Part shown: one piece after another, positions 1 to 10,000 of the stretch
Position numbering within the stretch: the stretch's first letter is position 1
How the letters are laid out: each line of letters starts with the position of its first letter
Origin: Collinsella sp. TF06-26
GTDB lineage: Bacteria; Actinomycetota; Coriobacteriia; Coriobacteriales; Coriobacteriaceae
NCBI RefSeq assembly: GCF_002232035.1
Contig: NZ_NKXR01000010.1
Span: 31,775-95,774 of the forward strand
Direction: 5' to 3'
DNA length: 64,000 nt
The notes under the pieces: model-generated
Database searches by the model: none
Seen by the model: the letters and a program-made list of their open reading frames with translations, nothing else
What the model was told of the DNA's origin: nothing
Made by a program: the position numbers and the translations under genes

Positions 1-87
1 AACGAGGGGGCGGGCTGGCAGGCGGCGGGCTGGCGATTCTGTAGCGAAACCGCACTGTCCATAGCGAAAACCGTCCCGCCCACAACG

Positions 88-153
88 AAAACCATCACAA
101 CATTCGACGCTTTTCGCCAATATCGAGATTTTCATCGAATGTTGTGATGGTTT
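88..153. repeat. Dispersed palindrome family A, copy 1
   Basis: Near-perfect inverted repeat. Its arms are 19-20 bp (88-107 and 135-153, core CATCACAACATTCGA and its complement) around a loop of about 27 bases. Other copies lie at 11834-11896, 15960-16022 and 17201-17265. Each sits just downstream of the stop codon of a leftward gene, here the sortase. It could act as a 3' mRNA hairpin or be a mobile palindrome. Confidence 0.85.
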
Positions 154-163
154 GGAAGTCCCG

Positions 164-199
164 ACCACCACAAAGGTACCTGTCCCCATTGCGGTGGTT
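164..199. repeat. Dispersed hairpin family B, copy 1
   Basis: Inverted repeat with arms ACCACCACAA and TGCGGTGGTT around a central GGTACCTGTCCCC. It lies between the sortase stop and palindrome A1. Related copies are at 10822-10856, 11782-11818 and 13351-13385, all with a GCCTG(N)CCC-type centre. There is no U-tract on the sortase strand, so a terminator role is not supported. Confidence 0.75.
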
Positions 200-211
200 C
201 TGAATGATGCC

Positions 212-1150
212 CTATGCCGAGGCCTTGGCCTTGCGGCGCTTGCGGACCGCGTGGATCACGATGTCCAGCAGCAACAGTACAATAGCTACGACCACAATGA
301 GCACGGCAAACTCGCGCTTGCCCCAGTGGCGACCGGCCAGCGACTTTTGCTTGTCGACGTCCTTCTTGTTGTATTTGGTACGCACGCAATGCACCAGCAG
401 ACGATGGTCGTTTACGCCGTAGGGCGTGCAGGTGACGAGCGTCACTTTGTCGGCGCCGGGCTCGATGGCCAGCGACTCCATCTCCTCGGGTAGCACCACC
501 TCGGAGTCCACCATCTTGTAGGCGATCGTCTTGTTCATGGTGTGCAGCAGCACCAGGTCGCCGGGCTCCAGCGAGTGGATGTCGTCGAACATGCTCAGGT
601 TGCGCATGCCCGAGTGCGCGGTGAGCACGCAATGCGTCGAGGTGCCGCCCACCGGCAGGCTCGTGCCCTCCAGGTGGCCGACGCCCGCCATAAGGACTTC
701 CTCGCTCGTGCCGTGGTAGATGGGCATACTCACGTCGATGGAGGGGATCTCGACCCAGCTCATCATGGGGTCGCGGTCAAAGATGAGCTGCTGAGCGTAG
801 GGCTCGATCTGATCGGCGGGAAGCTCGGTGGCCTCGCCCGCAAGCTGCTCGTTAAAGGAGCGAGCCTGGAGCAGGATGCGCTCGCGCTCCTCGGCAGACA
901 GCGCGTCCACGGTGCTGGACACGGTGCTGATCTGGTTGAACACGCCCGAGGCCTCGAGCCGGTCCAAGATCCACGGCCAGGTCATAAGGCCCACGCCGAT
1001 AAGGATGATGACGATGGTGATGAGACGGTCGGCCCAGCGCGGCAGCCGCTTACGGCGGCGCTTGGGCTTTTGTTGAGGTTTGGGCTGAGGGCTTGAGCCA
1101 CCGTTGGCCGCGGCGTTATTGCTCTTCATATGTTTGGCGCCCTGCACCAT
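212..1150 (-). CDS. Class C sortase (pilus-specific transpeptidase)
   Basis: A 312-residue membrane sortase that should cleave LPXTG-type motifs and join pilin subunits. The catalytic residues are visible: His179 in TAHSG, Cys241 in TLVTCTPYG and Arg250 in DHRLLV. The TLVTCTPYG motif is typical of class C. A DP lid-like segment (127-128) precedes the core. A hydrophobic segment (about 44-60) follows a basic, proline-rich N-terminus, and a second membrane helix (about 281-301) ends in a basic tail, as in two-helix pilus sortases. The start has an AAGGA site 10 bases upstream. It is the only sortase here, and the pilin genes at 3669-10364 on the same strand are its probable substrates, although a toxin-antitoxin-like pair separates them. 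Confidence 0.93.
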   Translation of the reverse strand: MVQGAKHMKSNNAAANGGSSPQPKPQQKPKRRRKRLPRWADRLITIVIILIGVGLMTWPWILDRLEASGVFNQISTVSSTVDALSAEERERILLQARSFNEQLAGEATELPADQIEPYAQQLIFDRDPMMSWVEIPSIDVSMPIYHGTSEEVLMAGVGHLEGTSLPVGGTSTHCVLTAHSGMRNLSMFDDIHSLEPGDLVLLHTMNKTIAYKMVDSEVVLPEEMESLAIEPGADKVTLVTCTPYGVNDHRLLVHCVRTKYNKKDVDKQKSLAGRHWGKREFAVLIVVVAIVLLLLDIVIHAVRKRRKAKASA

Positions 1151-1260
1151 CGCCGGTCACTCCTTACAGCTCAGGTTGTCTAAACAAATAATAGCCGATT
1201 AGCGAGCTTCCGCGCCAGACAACGCCGCTAGACTGCACCGTTCGGGCCACGTAACCCCAC

Positions 1261-2034
1261 TCAACCAATCAAGCCATATGTTGCTTTCATCGTCTCGAGC
1301 AACTGCGCCATCGTTACGCCCGCAACCCCGATCTGTTTCAGATTGACGTCGCCCACCTCGCAATCTTTAACAAACGCAAGCATATCGTCCTTCAGTTCTC
1401 CGCCCAGGTCGACACCTTCCGACTCGCCAAGCAGCTGAGCAAGCCTCAGCGCATCGCGTTTATGCTTTTTTACCTTCTTCGAATCAACGTTCTCCCCCGC
1501 TTCCCTTCTGGCTTTTAGGTCGAGATACGCCTTCGCTTTGAACGGGACAATGTATTCCGTACCCAGGACCGAAACGCCGCCTACGGTCCGAATTCCCTGA
1601 AGAAACAAGCTGTAGTAAGCATCGTCCAACAAAATTGCCGAAAGACTGCTTATGTTTTCATCAACGTGAATTGGCGCCACATCAATCCCCTCACGACCCT
1701 TTAGAAAGTCGGGGCACTTCGCGAAGAGTTCGATCATATGGGGGTAACCCGGCCTCTTAGGCTCTGTAAACCGATAAAAACATGAGCCTTTGCCTTCGCC
1801 CCAGCCGCAGCGGTAGCCGCCATCACGCACCAAAGTCCATATAGCTTCTGCCGTCTGAGGCAACCGGTCATCGGCGACAATTACCACATCAAAATCGTGA
1901 GTCATCCTAAACGGAAGTCCCGCCTCCGCGAGCAAAATGTCGCATGCCGTGCCGCCGATAAGAGCATACGATCCTACAGCTTCTTGCATATGCTGCTGGA
2001 ATTCTTGGAGACCTTCTACAGCGCTTCTTGCCAT
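1261..2034 (-). CDS. AbiEii-type nucleotidyltransferase, probable toxin
   Basis: A 257-residue protein with a minimal nucleotidyltransferase core: Gly27-Gly28 (LIGGTACD), then DFD at 47-49. The later segment rich in Lys/Arg after FKAKAYLDLKAR (about 165-195) is typical of AbiEii/AbiGii-like proteins. Such proteins are toxins of type IV toxin-antitoxin or abortive-infection modules and transfer nucleotides to RNA targets. The start has AAAGGA about 6 bases upstream. It overlaps the end of the upstream helix-turn-helix gene by 19 bases, which suggests translational coupling. The family call rests on motifs; the toxic activity is inferred. Confidence 0.75.
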   Translation of the reverse strand: MARSAVEGLQEFQQHMQEAVGSYALIGGTACDILLAEAGLPFRMTHDFDVVIVADDRLPQTAEAIWTLVRDGGYRCGWGEGKGSCFYRFTEPKRPGYPHMIELFAKCPDFLKGREGIDVAPIHVDENISSLSAILLDDAYYSLFLQGIRTVGGVSVLGTEYIVPFKAKAYLDLKARREAGENVDSKKVKKHKRDALRLAQLLGESEGVDLGGELKDDMLAFVKDCEVGDVNLKQIGVAGVTMAQLLETMKATYGLIG

Positions 2035-2984
2035 GGATAATCCTTTCCAAACATGCGATCGACTTCGAGCTGAATTCGCTCATCGTCGATTGCCGCCAAA
2101 GATAGCGCAAGCGAAATGTCATCGACACGGGAGGAGTTGGCAAACACGGGCGCATAGCGCCACACTTGGATCATCGCCGTTTCGTTATCCGGCAACTCCC
2201 CGTCTGCGACTTCGAGGTCACTCAGTTGACGCCATGCACTTCTTAAGACGGCCTTTTGTTCCATACCCGGCGCAGCGAGCATCGAACGCGCAGCGAGCGC
2301 CGTCTCCCCGGCGTCAACAAGATACTCGATCTGCGGCGTCTTCCTTGCAAATAAGACCTTCAAGACAGGCGAGGAGAGCTCTGCCATGTGCTCACTGAGC
2401 AGAAGATCAACGGCAACAGGGAACACGACGACACGTCGCTCGCAACGCTCGCGCCTCGCGAGCCCCCTGTCAACAAGCTCGGTTATGGCCTCACTCGCGC
2501 GGCTTGCCGAAATCCCAAGCGCACGACAAAGGTCATAGGGACGATATGGCTCCTGGGCTGCTCCCCAGATTGCGGCAGCCTGCGCGTTGGGTGACATCTT
2601 GGTCGCGTGATTGCGAAACCGGACACTGCCCCTCTCCGTGCAGGCCGTGCCCATAAATGGAAGAAAAGCCTGTCTGCCGGGGCAAACAAACGGAATCCCT
2701 TGTGCGACCAATGCTTTGCGCTGACGTGCATCGGCATCAGGAAACGAAACGACAACGGGAGTCTCCGCGCGCAAGGCTAGCTGACTATAGACTCTCTTAG
2801 CCTCGGGAAGCCCGACGCCAGTAGGCAAACTTGCAAGCAAAAACGAAAAACCGTTTGCGTCAACAGCGCGGACCTCAATCGCCCGCAGATGCAGCGGCAA
2901 GCATGCGGATCCAGGCCAAGTTTTGGTCTTGGCGGAAAGGCCTAGTGCTTCTTGTAAGTAGATTAGCGCTTCGTTCATTTCCAT
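2016..2984 (-). CDS. AbiEi-like winged-helix protein, probable antitoxin
   Basis: About 322 residues from the ATG at 2984. A longer ORF to 3023 would start inside the promoter (TATAAT at 3015-3020), so I chose the internal start. The middle part (about 145-200) reads as a winged helix ending in DRGLARRERC. The first 120 residues resemble the globular domain of AbiEi-type regulators. It overlaps the nucleotidyltransferase gene downstream. In AbiE systems the first gene encodes a DNA-binding antitoxin that represses its own promoter, and a perfect 6+6 inverted repeat lies right at this promoter. Similarity to AbiEi is a judgement from layout and helix-turn-helix pattern, not a strong motif match. 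Confidence 0.6.
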   Translation of the reverse strand: MEMNEALIYLQEALGLSAKTKTWPGSACLPLHLRAIEVRAVDANGFSFLLASLPTGVGLPEAKRVYSQLALRAETPVVVSFPDADARQRKALVAQGIPFVCPGRQAFLPFMGTACTERGSVRFRNHATKMSPNAQAAAIWGAAQEPYRPYDLCRALGISASRASEAITELVDRGLARRERCERRVVVFPVAVDLLLSEHMAELSSPVLKVLFARKTPQIEYLVDAGETALAARSMLAAPGMEQKAVLRSAWRQLSDLEVADGELPDNETAMIQVWRYAPVFANSSRVDDISLALSLAAIDDERIQLEVDRMFGKDYPWQEAL

Positions 2985-2996
2985 TGTTTTCGTTCG

Positions 2997-3020
2997 ATTC
3001 CAGTTTGTATTGGAATTATA
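2997..3020 (-). promoter_or_regulatory. Promoter -10 and operator of the AbiEi/AbiEii-like pair
   Basis: On the minus strand a TATAAT (3015-3020) overlaps the inverted repeat ATTCCA-N8-TGGAAT (2997-3016) and lies about 30 bases before the chosen start. No good -35 is seen. The layout fits autorepression by the helix-turn-helix protein. Confidence 0.55.
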
Positions 3021-3182
3021 CATAATTTTCGGAATTAAAGAGATACCGTTCGTGCCTAAGCCCGCATTTGAGTTTTCAAAATGTCCCGGATCGGCGGGAC
3101 GATTCGGGATACAATGTCAATAGAAAACGACGCATCCCGCGTAAATGTTTGGGAGCGCTGGCGGCCTAGTTTTCAGCTTTTG

Positions 3183-3214
3183 TTAAATGCCCGGGATCCG
3201 ACCCCCGGGCATTC
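3183..3214. terminator. G+C-rich hairpin next to a small ORF
   Basis: ATGCCCGGG and CCCGGGCAT form a 9-bp stem with a 7-base loop, ending just beyond the stop codon of the small membrane protein. Only a weak T-rich tail follows on either side. It probably ends leftward transcription of the small gene. Confidence 0.5.
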
Positions 3215-3364
3215 TTATTTGCGCTTGCGGCGCAAATGCCGTCCACCGTCCGCACCGCGCGTGCGCCTACGGACCTTAAACCGAACCTCATACGAGTCAA
3301 GAAACGCGATGACGAACGCGCCCACCGCCGCGAGGGCGGCGAGCGCGTTAAGGAATTTCAGCAT
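3215..3364 (-). CDS. Small membrane protein, 49 aa, unknown
   Basis: This short frame begins MLKFLNALAALAAVG, has one hydrophobic helix (about 4-24), then a strongly basic tail ending RRKRK. An excellent GGAGG site lies 7 bases before the ATG, and a hairpin follows the stop, so it looks like a real gene. It sits between the pilin-operon terminator and the toxin-antitoxin-like pair, on the same strand. I do not recognise a family. The one-helix, positive-inside tail could suit a membrane-anchored or toxin-like peptide, but that is only a possibility. Confidence 0.6.
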   Translation of the reverse strand: MLKFLNALAALAAVGAFVIAFLDSYEVRFKVRRRTRGADGGRHLRRKRK

Positions 3365-3530
3365 TTGGGGACCTCCGATCGAGTCGTCGGCCGCCCGCGC
3401 ACGGGATGCGTCGCAAAGCCATTTTACTGCGAGCGCATGCACCCGCAGCTGGTAAACGCAATAATTGCAAACATCTGTTCGATATTCATATGCTTGATCC
3501 ATCGGACGATGGAGGCTGGCTGCGTTATCC

Positions 3531-3570
3531 CAAAAAACGGGGCAGACTCCAGTGCAGAGTCTGCCCCGAA
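3531..3570 (-). terminator. Intrinsic terminator of the pilin operon
   Basis: An 11-bp stem (GGGGCAGACTC and its complement) with a 7-base loop is followed on the minus strand by TTTTTT. It lies about 100 bases after the major pilin stop. Confidence 0.88.
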
Positions 3571-3668
3571 AAGAGAATGGCAAAGCAAGAACGTAAATAG
3601 ACGAGAAAAGTGTCCGCAAGTCTCATGACCATCACATCCCACCTGCCAAGGGGATGGGTGAGTGAGCG

Positions 3669-5315
3669 TTACTCCTGCTCGGACTCCTCGGCCTGCTTAC
3701 GGCTGCGGATGAGGTGCGCCACGCCGATGCACAGCACCGCGCCACCAGCGATCCAAGTAAAGGTCACGCCGTTGAGACCGGTCAGCGGGAGGCCGGAGCC
3801 CTTCTTGTTCTGGACGGTAAGGGTGACGGTGCCTTCATTGACAGTCGGATCGAGGACGAGGTTGGATCCGCTCTTGGTCACGCTGACGGCTAAGGCGTTG
3901 TTGCCCTCATCCCGGTCGAGATCGGACGCGGAGATGGTGAAGGTAAATGTGGGCAGGGTGTTATAGTCGTCGAGGGCATGGGTCTCCTTGACGGTGTAGG
4001 TGCCGGCGTCAAGGCCCTTGACGTTAATCTCGCCCTTTTCATTAGTCCTGAACTCATGCTCTTTGGAATCAAGCGAGCCATTTTCTTGGACGTACAGGCC
4101 CTTGGAGTTGGAATCGTCGGGGTCGGTGGCTTGGATGGTGAACTTTACTCCCTCGAGCTTAATGTTTTCGTTGGCAGAATCCTGCTTGATGAGCTTGAGC
4201 GCGTAGGTGTAGTCGCGTACGGTGTCGGGCACGGAGGTGCCGGTACCCTCTACCATGGGGTTGTTGGAGTAAACGAGCTTGACGGTGTTCTCGTTGCCGT
4301 TGCCGCCCACGACAACATTGGCGTCCTTTTCGGGGTCGAGCTTGGCGGTATACTCGACATAAATCTTCGTCTGCGCGGAGAGATCGTCCACGGCGGTCTT
4401 GAGGTCGGTGAACTTGACAGTCAGGGTCGACTTGCCGGTGAGTTCGTCGGCGGTGACGTCAGCAGTGTAGTTGTTGTCTGCCGCGATCTCTGTTGCAGTA
4501 CCACGATCCGTCCCTGCGTAAACCTTGATGCTGCCTTTCTCTGCGGTCAGGCCGGCGGACAGTTCGTCGTAGAACTCATACTTGTACGTGCTAAAGGACG
4601 CAACGTTGTTGGCAACGGTGCCGGTAAGCTGGTAGTTCACGTTCTGGCCCATCTGCGAATCGGCCTTGTCCGCCCAGTTGCTGTTCGGCTTGTCGTCCTT
4701 GACCTTCTTGGTCACGGTAGGAATGCTGGTCTTCTCGGTAACGGTCACGGACTTGCCGCCAACGAGGGCAAAGATGGGCGAGGTACCGGTGTTGGGCTTA
4801 GAGACGTCCAGCGCGTCGGTCACAAAGAGGTAGTAGCCGTTGCTCGGAGCGGTAAAAGGAGTGCCAGCAGCGAAGGAAGCACCCGTCTGGGTGGAAGCCT
4901 TGGCCACGGCATCCGCGATCTTGTAGAGCAGGTCATTGTTATTCACGCGGGTATCGTCAGTGGTGTCCTTCACGTTCTGGGCAAGATAGTCCGCGACGGC
5001 CTCGGGGGTCGAGGAGTCGTCAATGCCGGAGCCCTTGACCTTCTTGAGAACACCGATGACGGCCTTCTCCGTCTCATCGTTCGCCCAATTAATGTCCGAG
5101 GCGACCTTGGATTTGTTCTGGTCCACAACCTTGGCCGTAAAGATCTGATACGCCTTAAACTTGGTCGTGCCATTCTTGTCGACCTGCGTGATCGTGATCG
5201 TATTGTCACCCTCAGCAAACGCCATGGTCACCGGAGCCATCACGCCGCCGAAGCTCAGCGCCGCCGTGAGGCCGGCGGTTACTGCCAGGCGTGCGATGTT
5301 CTTGTTCATGCTCAT
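3669..5315 (-). CDS. Major LPXTG pilin (isopeptide-forming backbone subunit)
   Basis: 548 residues. The start is the ATG with GGAGG 8 bases upstream; the longer ORF to 5381 has no such site. A signal peptide (about 1-33, ending MAFA) is followed by an N-terminal pilin domain with YQIFTAKVV. A PTVTKKV segment then fits a pilin-motif lysine used for polymerisation. A D2-type isopeptide domain follows (KYEFYDELSAGL). Near the C-terminus is a SpaA-like domain with the E-box-like TYTVKET. The end has the sorting signal LPLTG, a hydrophobic helix and a charged tail. It is the last gene of the pilin operon and is followed by a strong terminator. A stem-loop at 5399-5417 in the 108-base gap to the previous gene may stabilise or process the mRNA. 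Confidence 0.9.
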   Translation of the reverse strand: MSMNKNIARLAVTAGLTAALSFGGVMAPVTMAFAEGDNTITITQVDKNGTTKFKAYQIFTAKVVDQNKSKVASDINWANDETEKAVIGVLKKVKGSGIDDSSTPEAVADYLAQNVKDTTDDTRVNNNDLLYKIADAVAKASTQTGASFAAGTPFTAPSNGYYLFVTDALDVSKPNTGTSPIFALVGGKSVTVTEKTSIPTVTKKVKDDKPNSNWADKADSQMGQNVNYQLTGTVANNVASFSTYKYEFYDELSAGLTAEKGSIKVYAGTDRGTATEIAADNNYTADVTADELTGKSTLTVKFTDLKTAVDDLSAQTKIYVEYTAKLDPEKDANVVVGGNGNENTVKLVYSNNPMVEGTGTSVPDTVRDYTYALKLIKQDSANENIKLEGVKFTIQATDPDDSNSKGLYVQENGSLDSKEHEFRTNEKGEINVKGLDAGTYTVKETHALDDYNTLPTFTFTISASDLDRDEGNNALAVSVTKSGSNLVLDPTVNEGTVTLTVQNKKGSGLPLTGLNGVTFTWIAGGAVLCIGVAHLIRSRKQAEESEQE

Positions 5316-5423
5316 CTTCTTTTCCTCCATTTTCCGGTTGGTTCTCATTCGATCGGTCATCATCTGTCTGTGTCTTAGCATCTACTTCGCTACGTCTCGC
5401 CCCGCTCTCTGTGGGGCTGACAG

Positions 5424-7094
5424 CTATTCTTTATGGCTGCCACCTCCCCGCTTGACCAGGAGCGCGACCACGATGAGCGCGGCTCCGGCGACCGCTGCGG
5501 CGGCCGCGGCGTACATTGCCATATCGCCAGTCGAGGGCATAAAGCCTCCGGTGGTAATGCTAGGGGGTGTGCCGGTGGGCGTGTTGATGAGCGACGCCTC
5601 CAGGCTGCCCGTCGACCCGTCCGCGCTGTCGGCGCGCAGGGGCGACTCGGCCGTGATGGTGAGTTTGGGCTTGGCGGCGGCCACCTGGTCGACGTCCAGG
5701 CCCTCGGCCTTGACCGTCACGGAGCGCGTGCCCTCAAAGGCGGTGTAGCCCTTGGGTGCCTTGAGCTCGCGGACCTCCAGTTTGCCCGAGTCCACGCCCG
5801 AGACGGTCACGCGGCCGTCGTCGCCCGTGGTGACGGTGGCCTTGCCCTCCGCATCCCACGTGCCGTCGGCCGCCAGCGTGCGACCGCGGTCGTCGGCGAT
5901 GCTCAGGACCGCCCCGGCAAGCGGCTTGTCGCCGTCGCTTCCGCGCTTGGTGAGCGCGAGATCCCAAGTGTAGGCGCACGCGTCATCGCTCGGCGTGCGG
6001 GTAAAGCCGGCATCGCCGGACTGGTCGGCAAAGGGAGAGCGCGGGTAGCGCAGGTAGACCTCGTTGGGGTTGCCCTTCGCGATGCCGTGATTGCATGCGC
6101 TGTTGAGCGGCGCGTTGTACACGGCGACCACGCGGGCGCCCGCGGTGAAGGCGTCGACCCCGCCGAGCGCGGCGATCAGGTCGCCGGTGTGCACGGTGAA
6201 GGTCCTACCGTCCGCCGCCACCTTGGTGGCGCACTGGGCCGTGATGTCGGTCCAGCCCTTCGCGGGCTCGGTGCCGGCGCGGCCATCCTTGTCGGCCGAA
6301 ACGGCGTCGAAGCCGCCGTCCGCGCCCGCCGCCACGTACACGCGCATGCTCGCGGCCACCTTGGAGGGGTCGAGCCCCGCGCTCATGGTGTCGACGAACT
6401 GCACCGTGTAGGTGTCGTAGGCGGTAAGACCCGCCGGGACCGTGGCGGAGAGGCGCCAGTACAGGTCGTCGGCGACCGTGGCGTCGGCGGCCTTCTGCCA
6501 GGCGGCGGTGCTGTCCTCCAGCACGTGCTTGGCGACCTTGGGGGTCGCGGCCTTGGGCTTGACGGTGACGGCGCTGCCGCCCACAAGAGTCATGATCGGC
6601 GCGGTGCCGGCCTCACCCTGGGCGATGGCGTCGTCGTCGGCGACGATGAGCCAGTAGCCACAGGGCAGCTCGGCCGTCGTGCCCGCGTTAAGGGCCACGG
6701 ACACGGCGCCAGAGCCCTGAAGGGAACGAGCGAGCTGTGCGCTCAGCGCGCTCGTAAGGTGGGAATCGGTGTTGAGCCACTCGGCAGCTTCCTGCGCGGT
6801 AGTCTGGGAATTGGGCATGCCGGCGCCGTGAAGCATAGGCAGTGCGGCGTCGCGCGCGGCGTCGCTTGCCCAGGTGAGGTCGGTGGCGATCTTGGCGTCG
6901 CTGTCGCCGTCGACGACGTTGGCGCTAAAGATCTGGTAGGCGCCGTAGCTGCTCGCCACGGTGCCGCTCACCGTGATGGAACCGGTCGAGGTCGGCGCGG
7001 CCTGCGCGGAAGCGGGGAACACAACCGCGCAGGTGCCGATCAGGAGGGCAAGCAGCGCAAACAAGATCGGGAAGGAGCAAACTTTCTTATTCAC
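5424..7094 (-). CDS. Ancillary LPXTG-like pilin (MPSTG sorting signal)
   Basis: 556 residues. The start is a GTG at 7094 with GGAGG 8 bases upstream, overlapping the end of the tip-adhesin gene by 8 bases, so translation is probably coupled. A signal peptide ends near QAAP. An N-terminal pilin domain has YQIFSANVVDG, like YQIFTAKVV in the major pilin, and ATPKVAKHV resembles a pilin-motif lysine region. A D2-type domain has YTVQFVDTMSAGL, and a SpaA-like domain ends in LEVRELKAPKGY. The sorting signal reads MPSTG, not LPXTG, then a membrane helix and a short basic tail. Codon use is G+C-richer than in the other two pilins. The protein could be a minor shaft or basal pilin. Confidence 0.87.
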   Translation of the reverse strand: MNKKVCSFPILFALLALLIGTCAVVFPASAQAAPTSTGSITVSGTVASSYGAYQIFSANVVDGDSDAKIATDLTWASDAARDAALPMLHGAGMPNSQTTAQEAAEWLNTDSHLTSALSAQLARSLQGSGAVSVALNAGTTAELPCGYWLIVADDDAIAQGEAGTAPIMTLVGGSAVTVKPKAATPKVAKHVLEDSTAAWQKAADATVADDLYWRLSATVPAGLTAYDTYTVQFVDTMSAGLDPSKVAASMRVYVAAGADGGFDAVSADKDGRAGTEPAKGWTDITAQCATKVAADGRTFTVHTGDLIAALGGVDAFTAGARVVAVYNAPLNSACNHGIAKGNPNEVYLRYPRSPFADQSGDAGFTRTPSDDACAYTWDLALTKRGSDGDKPLAGAVLSIADDRGRTLAADGTWDAEGKATVTTGDDGRVTVSGVDSGKLEVRELKAPKGYTAFEGTRSVTVKAEGLDVDQVAAAKPKLTITAESPLRADSADGSTGSLEASLINTPTGTPPSITTGGFMPSTGDMAMYAAAAAAVAGAALIVVALLVKRGGGSHKE

Positions 7095-10000
7095 GACGCT
7101 TACCTCCCTTCGCATTCGCCTTGCGACGAATGTGCATCCAGGCCGCAGCAGCGCAAAGCACCGCCGCGCCGGCAAGGTACGTCAGAGTGACGCCCGACAT
7201 ACCAGAAAGGGGCAGAGTGGTGGAGTAGGTGTTGGTGAAGGTGGAGGCGGGAATGGCGTTGGGCGCGGCGTCCTTGCCGATGGTGTTACTCACGGTGTTG
7301 CCCATGTCGTCCTTCACCTGCGTGACCGTGGTGGAGGTGGTGAGGCCGGAGTACTTGCCAGTGGTCTCATCCATGACGGCCTTCACCGTGACGGCCACCT
7401 GGTACTCGGCCTTGGAGTAGCGAAGCTTGTCGATGGCACCGGTGGTAGGCGCGACCTCCTTCACCGTGTAGGTGTAGGTCTTGGCGCCAGTCGGGTTCGA
7501 ATCGCCGATCTTGGCGAGGTACTTTTTGGAGAACGAGATACCGCCAAAGAATGCCACGATGTCGTTGACCTTGGTGGAGCCCGCTGCGGGAGCGACGGAA
7601 ATAGTCGTCGGATCAAGCTTAGGTGCGCTATCCTTATTTGCCCCCGTAGCCTCGATGCTGAACTCGAACGGCACATATTTGTCTTTATCGCCCTTCGGCC
7701 AGTCCGTATTGCGAACAGATTTGGTCACCGGGATCTTCACGGACGTAGTGGTAAGGGCGTCGGAAATGTAGACGTTGTTCCCGTCAATCGTCGGGCTCTT
7801 TCCCTCGGTCCACGTGACGGAACCGTCCTCGTTGGACACCGTGAACTCATAAACCGTGGTGTTCAAGTTGTAGCCAAACGGAGCCTGGGTCTCAACAAGC
7901 GTGTACGTACCCGGCAGCAGACCCTCGAGCGTGAACTTGCCAGGCGCGGTGTCGGTGTCTGCCCACGTGGTATCGCTCGAAGTCGACTGGTCGCTCTCCC
8001 GGTCGATCACGGTCCAGGACTGGTCGGCCGTACCATCGGCGTCCTTTTTCTTGGTGAGCTTCCACTCAGAACCAGGCAAAGGAGTGTGTTTTGTGTCGTC
8101 CTCCGCCACCTTGGTCCAAGACACCGTACCGGTGATCCTGGCGTTGGGAATGGCACCCGTGGGGTTATTCTCGAACGGAACATTTTTGCCGTTCTCATCC
8201 ACGTAACCCTGAACGTAGTTCGGCTTCTCGCCAGTATTGTTCATAGTGGCATAGTAGATGGTGTCTGACTTCTGGTAGCCAGCCGGCGCCGTCTCCTCTT
8301 TGATGTAATACGTGAAGTAGTTGGTATCGTTGGAATTGCCGATGTTTGCCTTCTGGTTCAGATAGTTGAACTGAAGCTTGCCATCACCCGAAGCGTAATC
8401 ATTTGCGCCACCGTCAGTCACCGTCACGATAGCGTCCTTGCCCGCGACAGCATTCTCGACAGAACCATAGATAGCCCACGAGGAACCAGGAAGCGACGTG
8501 TTGCCGTTCGCCGCATCGACCTTGCTCCACGCAACGGCGGAGCCGTCGGGCGTATACGACCCAGACCACGGGAAGTTGTGACGCTCCTGATCCATATCGA
8601 TGACGGAAGCCGAGTTACCCTCACCAAATGCTGCGGCAACCTTCGGGCTGTTCATTGAGAAATCGACGCCCACATAAACGCGGCCGTTGGTAGTCACATG
8701 GTCGTCGAAACTTCCGTTGGGAACGAGAATCGATCCGATCATAGCCGCCGCAGGATCGTCGTCAGTCCACTTGGCACCGGTGGCTGTGCCGCCGTATCCC
8801 CAGTCCGCGCGGTTTTCTCCCGCGATGCCGCCTCGAATGGTAAGGCTTTGCGTATCGACAAAGTTCCACATGATGGACTGGGAAGCCGTCGCGTATGCCT
8901 CGCCCCGCTCCTTGCCGGAATATTGAGTTTCGTAACCACGCGAAATCTCGGTACCGTTCCACCAAAAGCGCCAGCCATTGTGAAACTCAATATTCGAAGA
9001 TCCGGTAACGTTCACAACAACCGAGGCGCCCTTGGGAATGCCCTCGAATGCGAAATCAACGCCACGATAATACTCGTTGTTGTATGTATTGCTCAGCTGA
9101 GAAGCATCGATGGTGAACACCTGCTGCATAGAGGTGTTGTCGCCCTTAAACGTGATAAGACGCTCGCTATTCTTGAATTTCTTACCATTGAGCGACGTAT
9201 CGGCGCAGTCCGAATATATGGTCTTATACGACTCATCAAACACCAGGCCATAATTACAATCCGTCTTGTCGTACTTGTTGATTACGTAGTTGTTGTGATT
9301 GCTCGCGAAACCAACCTCGAGCGTGCCGGTATTTGCAAACGAGTTGAGCTGTTTCGATAGCTTCGAGAGGTACCCATCTTCACCGTTGTAGCTCGAATAA
9401 TCGTTATTGTTGACATTAGTCAAATCAACAGTTTGATTGAACAGGTTGCTTTCCTGAGAGTTCATGCCCTCGTACCAATTACCCTGCGTTGTCACCACGG
9501 ATTGGCGTTCATTGTTATCGCGCCAGTATGTGATGGGGCCTGCGATCTGCGCAGTGTAGGCAAAGCCGGAAGGAGTCGCGCCCTCAGAAGATTTCTGCCG
9601 TCCGACCCAAGCGCCTTTCTTCCAAGCGCCAACGGTAGTCGTCTCCGGCGAGTCGCCGCTATAACCAACGCTCATCTTGGTGATCGCACTTTTAATTCCG
9701 GCCACCGCAAGCACGGTGCTGCCGGCGACAGGACGGAACTGGGAACCAAAACCAACGGTGCCAAAGCGGAAACCAGCACCAATTGATTGATAGGGCCAGC
9801 TCTCTTTGACTGGATTCATGGCAAGCTTGCCACGGACCAAGGTAAGGCCCTCCGCCTCAGCGGCATATGAGCCGGTGGGGGCGTTCTTCGCATCAAGATT
9901 ACTAGTGTCGCTCGGCTTACCACCGATGTACATGTCGCGGCCGACGTAGGTGGCCACGCCGGGATCGGGGGTGGAGACATCGATATTCGTACCGATACCG

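Noticed and set aside
3978..5378. Long plus-strand ORF opposite the major pilin
   Set aside because: It is antisense to a gene with signal peptide, pilin domains and LPXTG signal; no ribosome site or recognisable protein.
5433..8268. Long plus-strand ORFs opposite the other pilin genes
   Set aside because: Shadows caused by G+C-rich codons on the minus strand; composition is biased and no family is seen.
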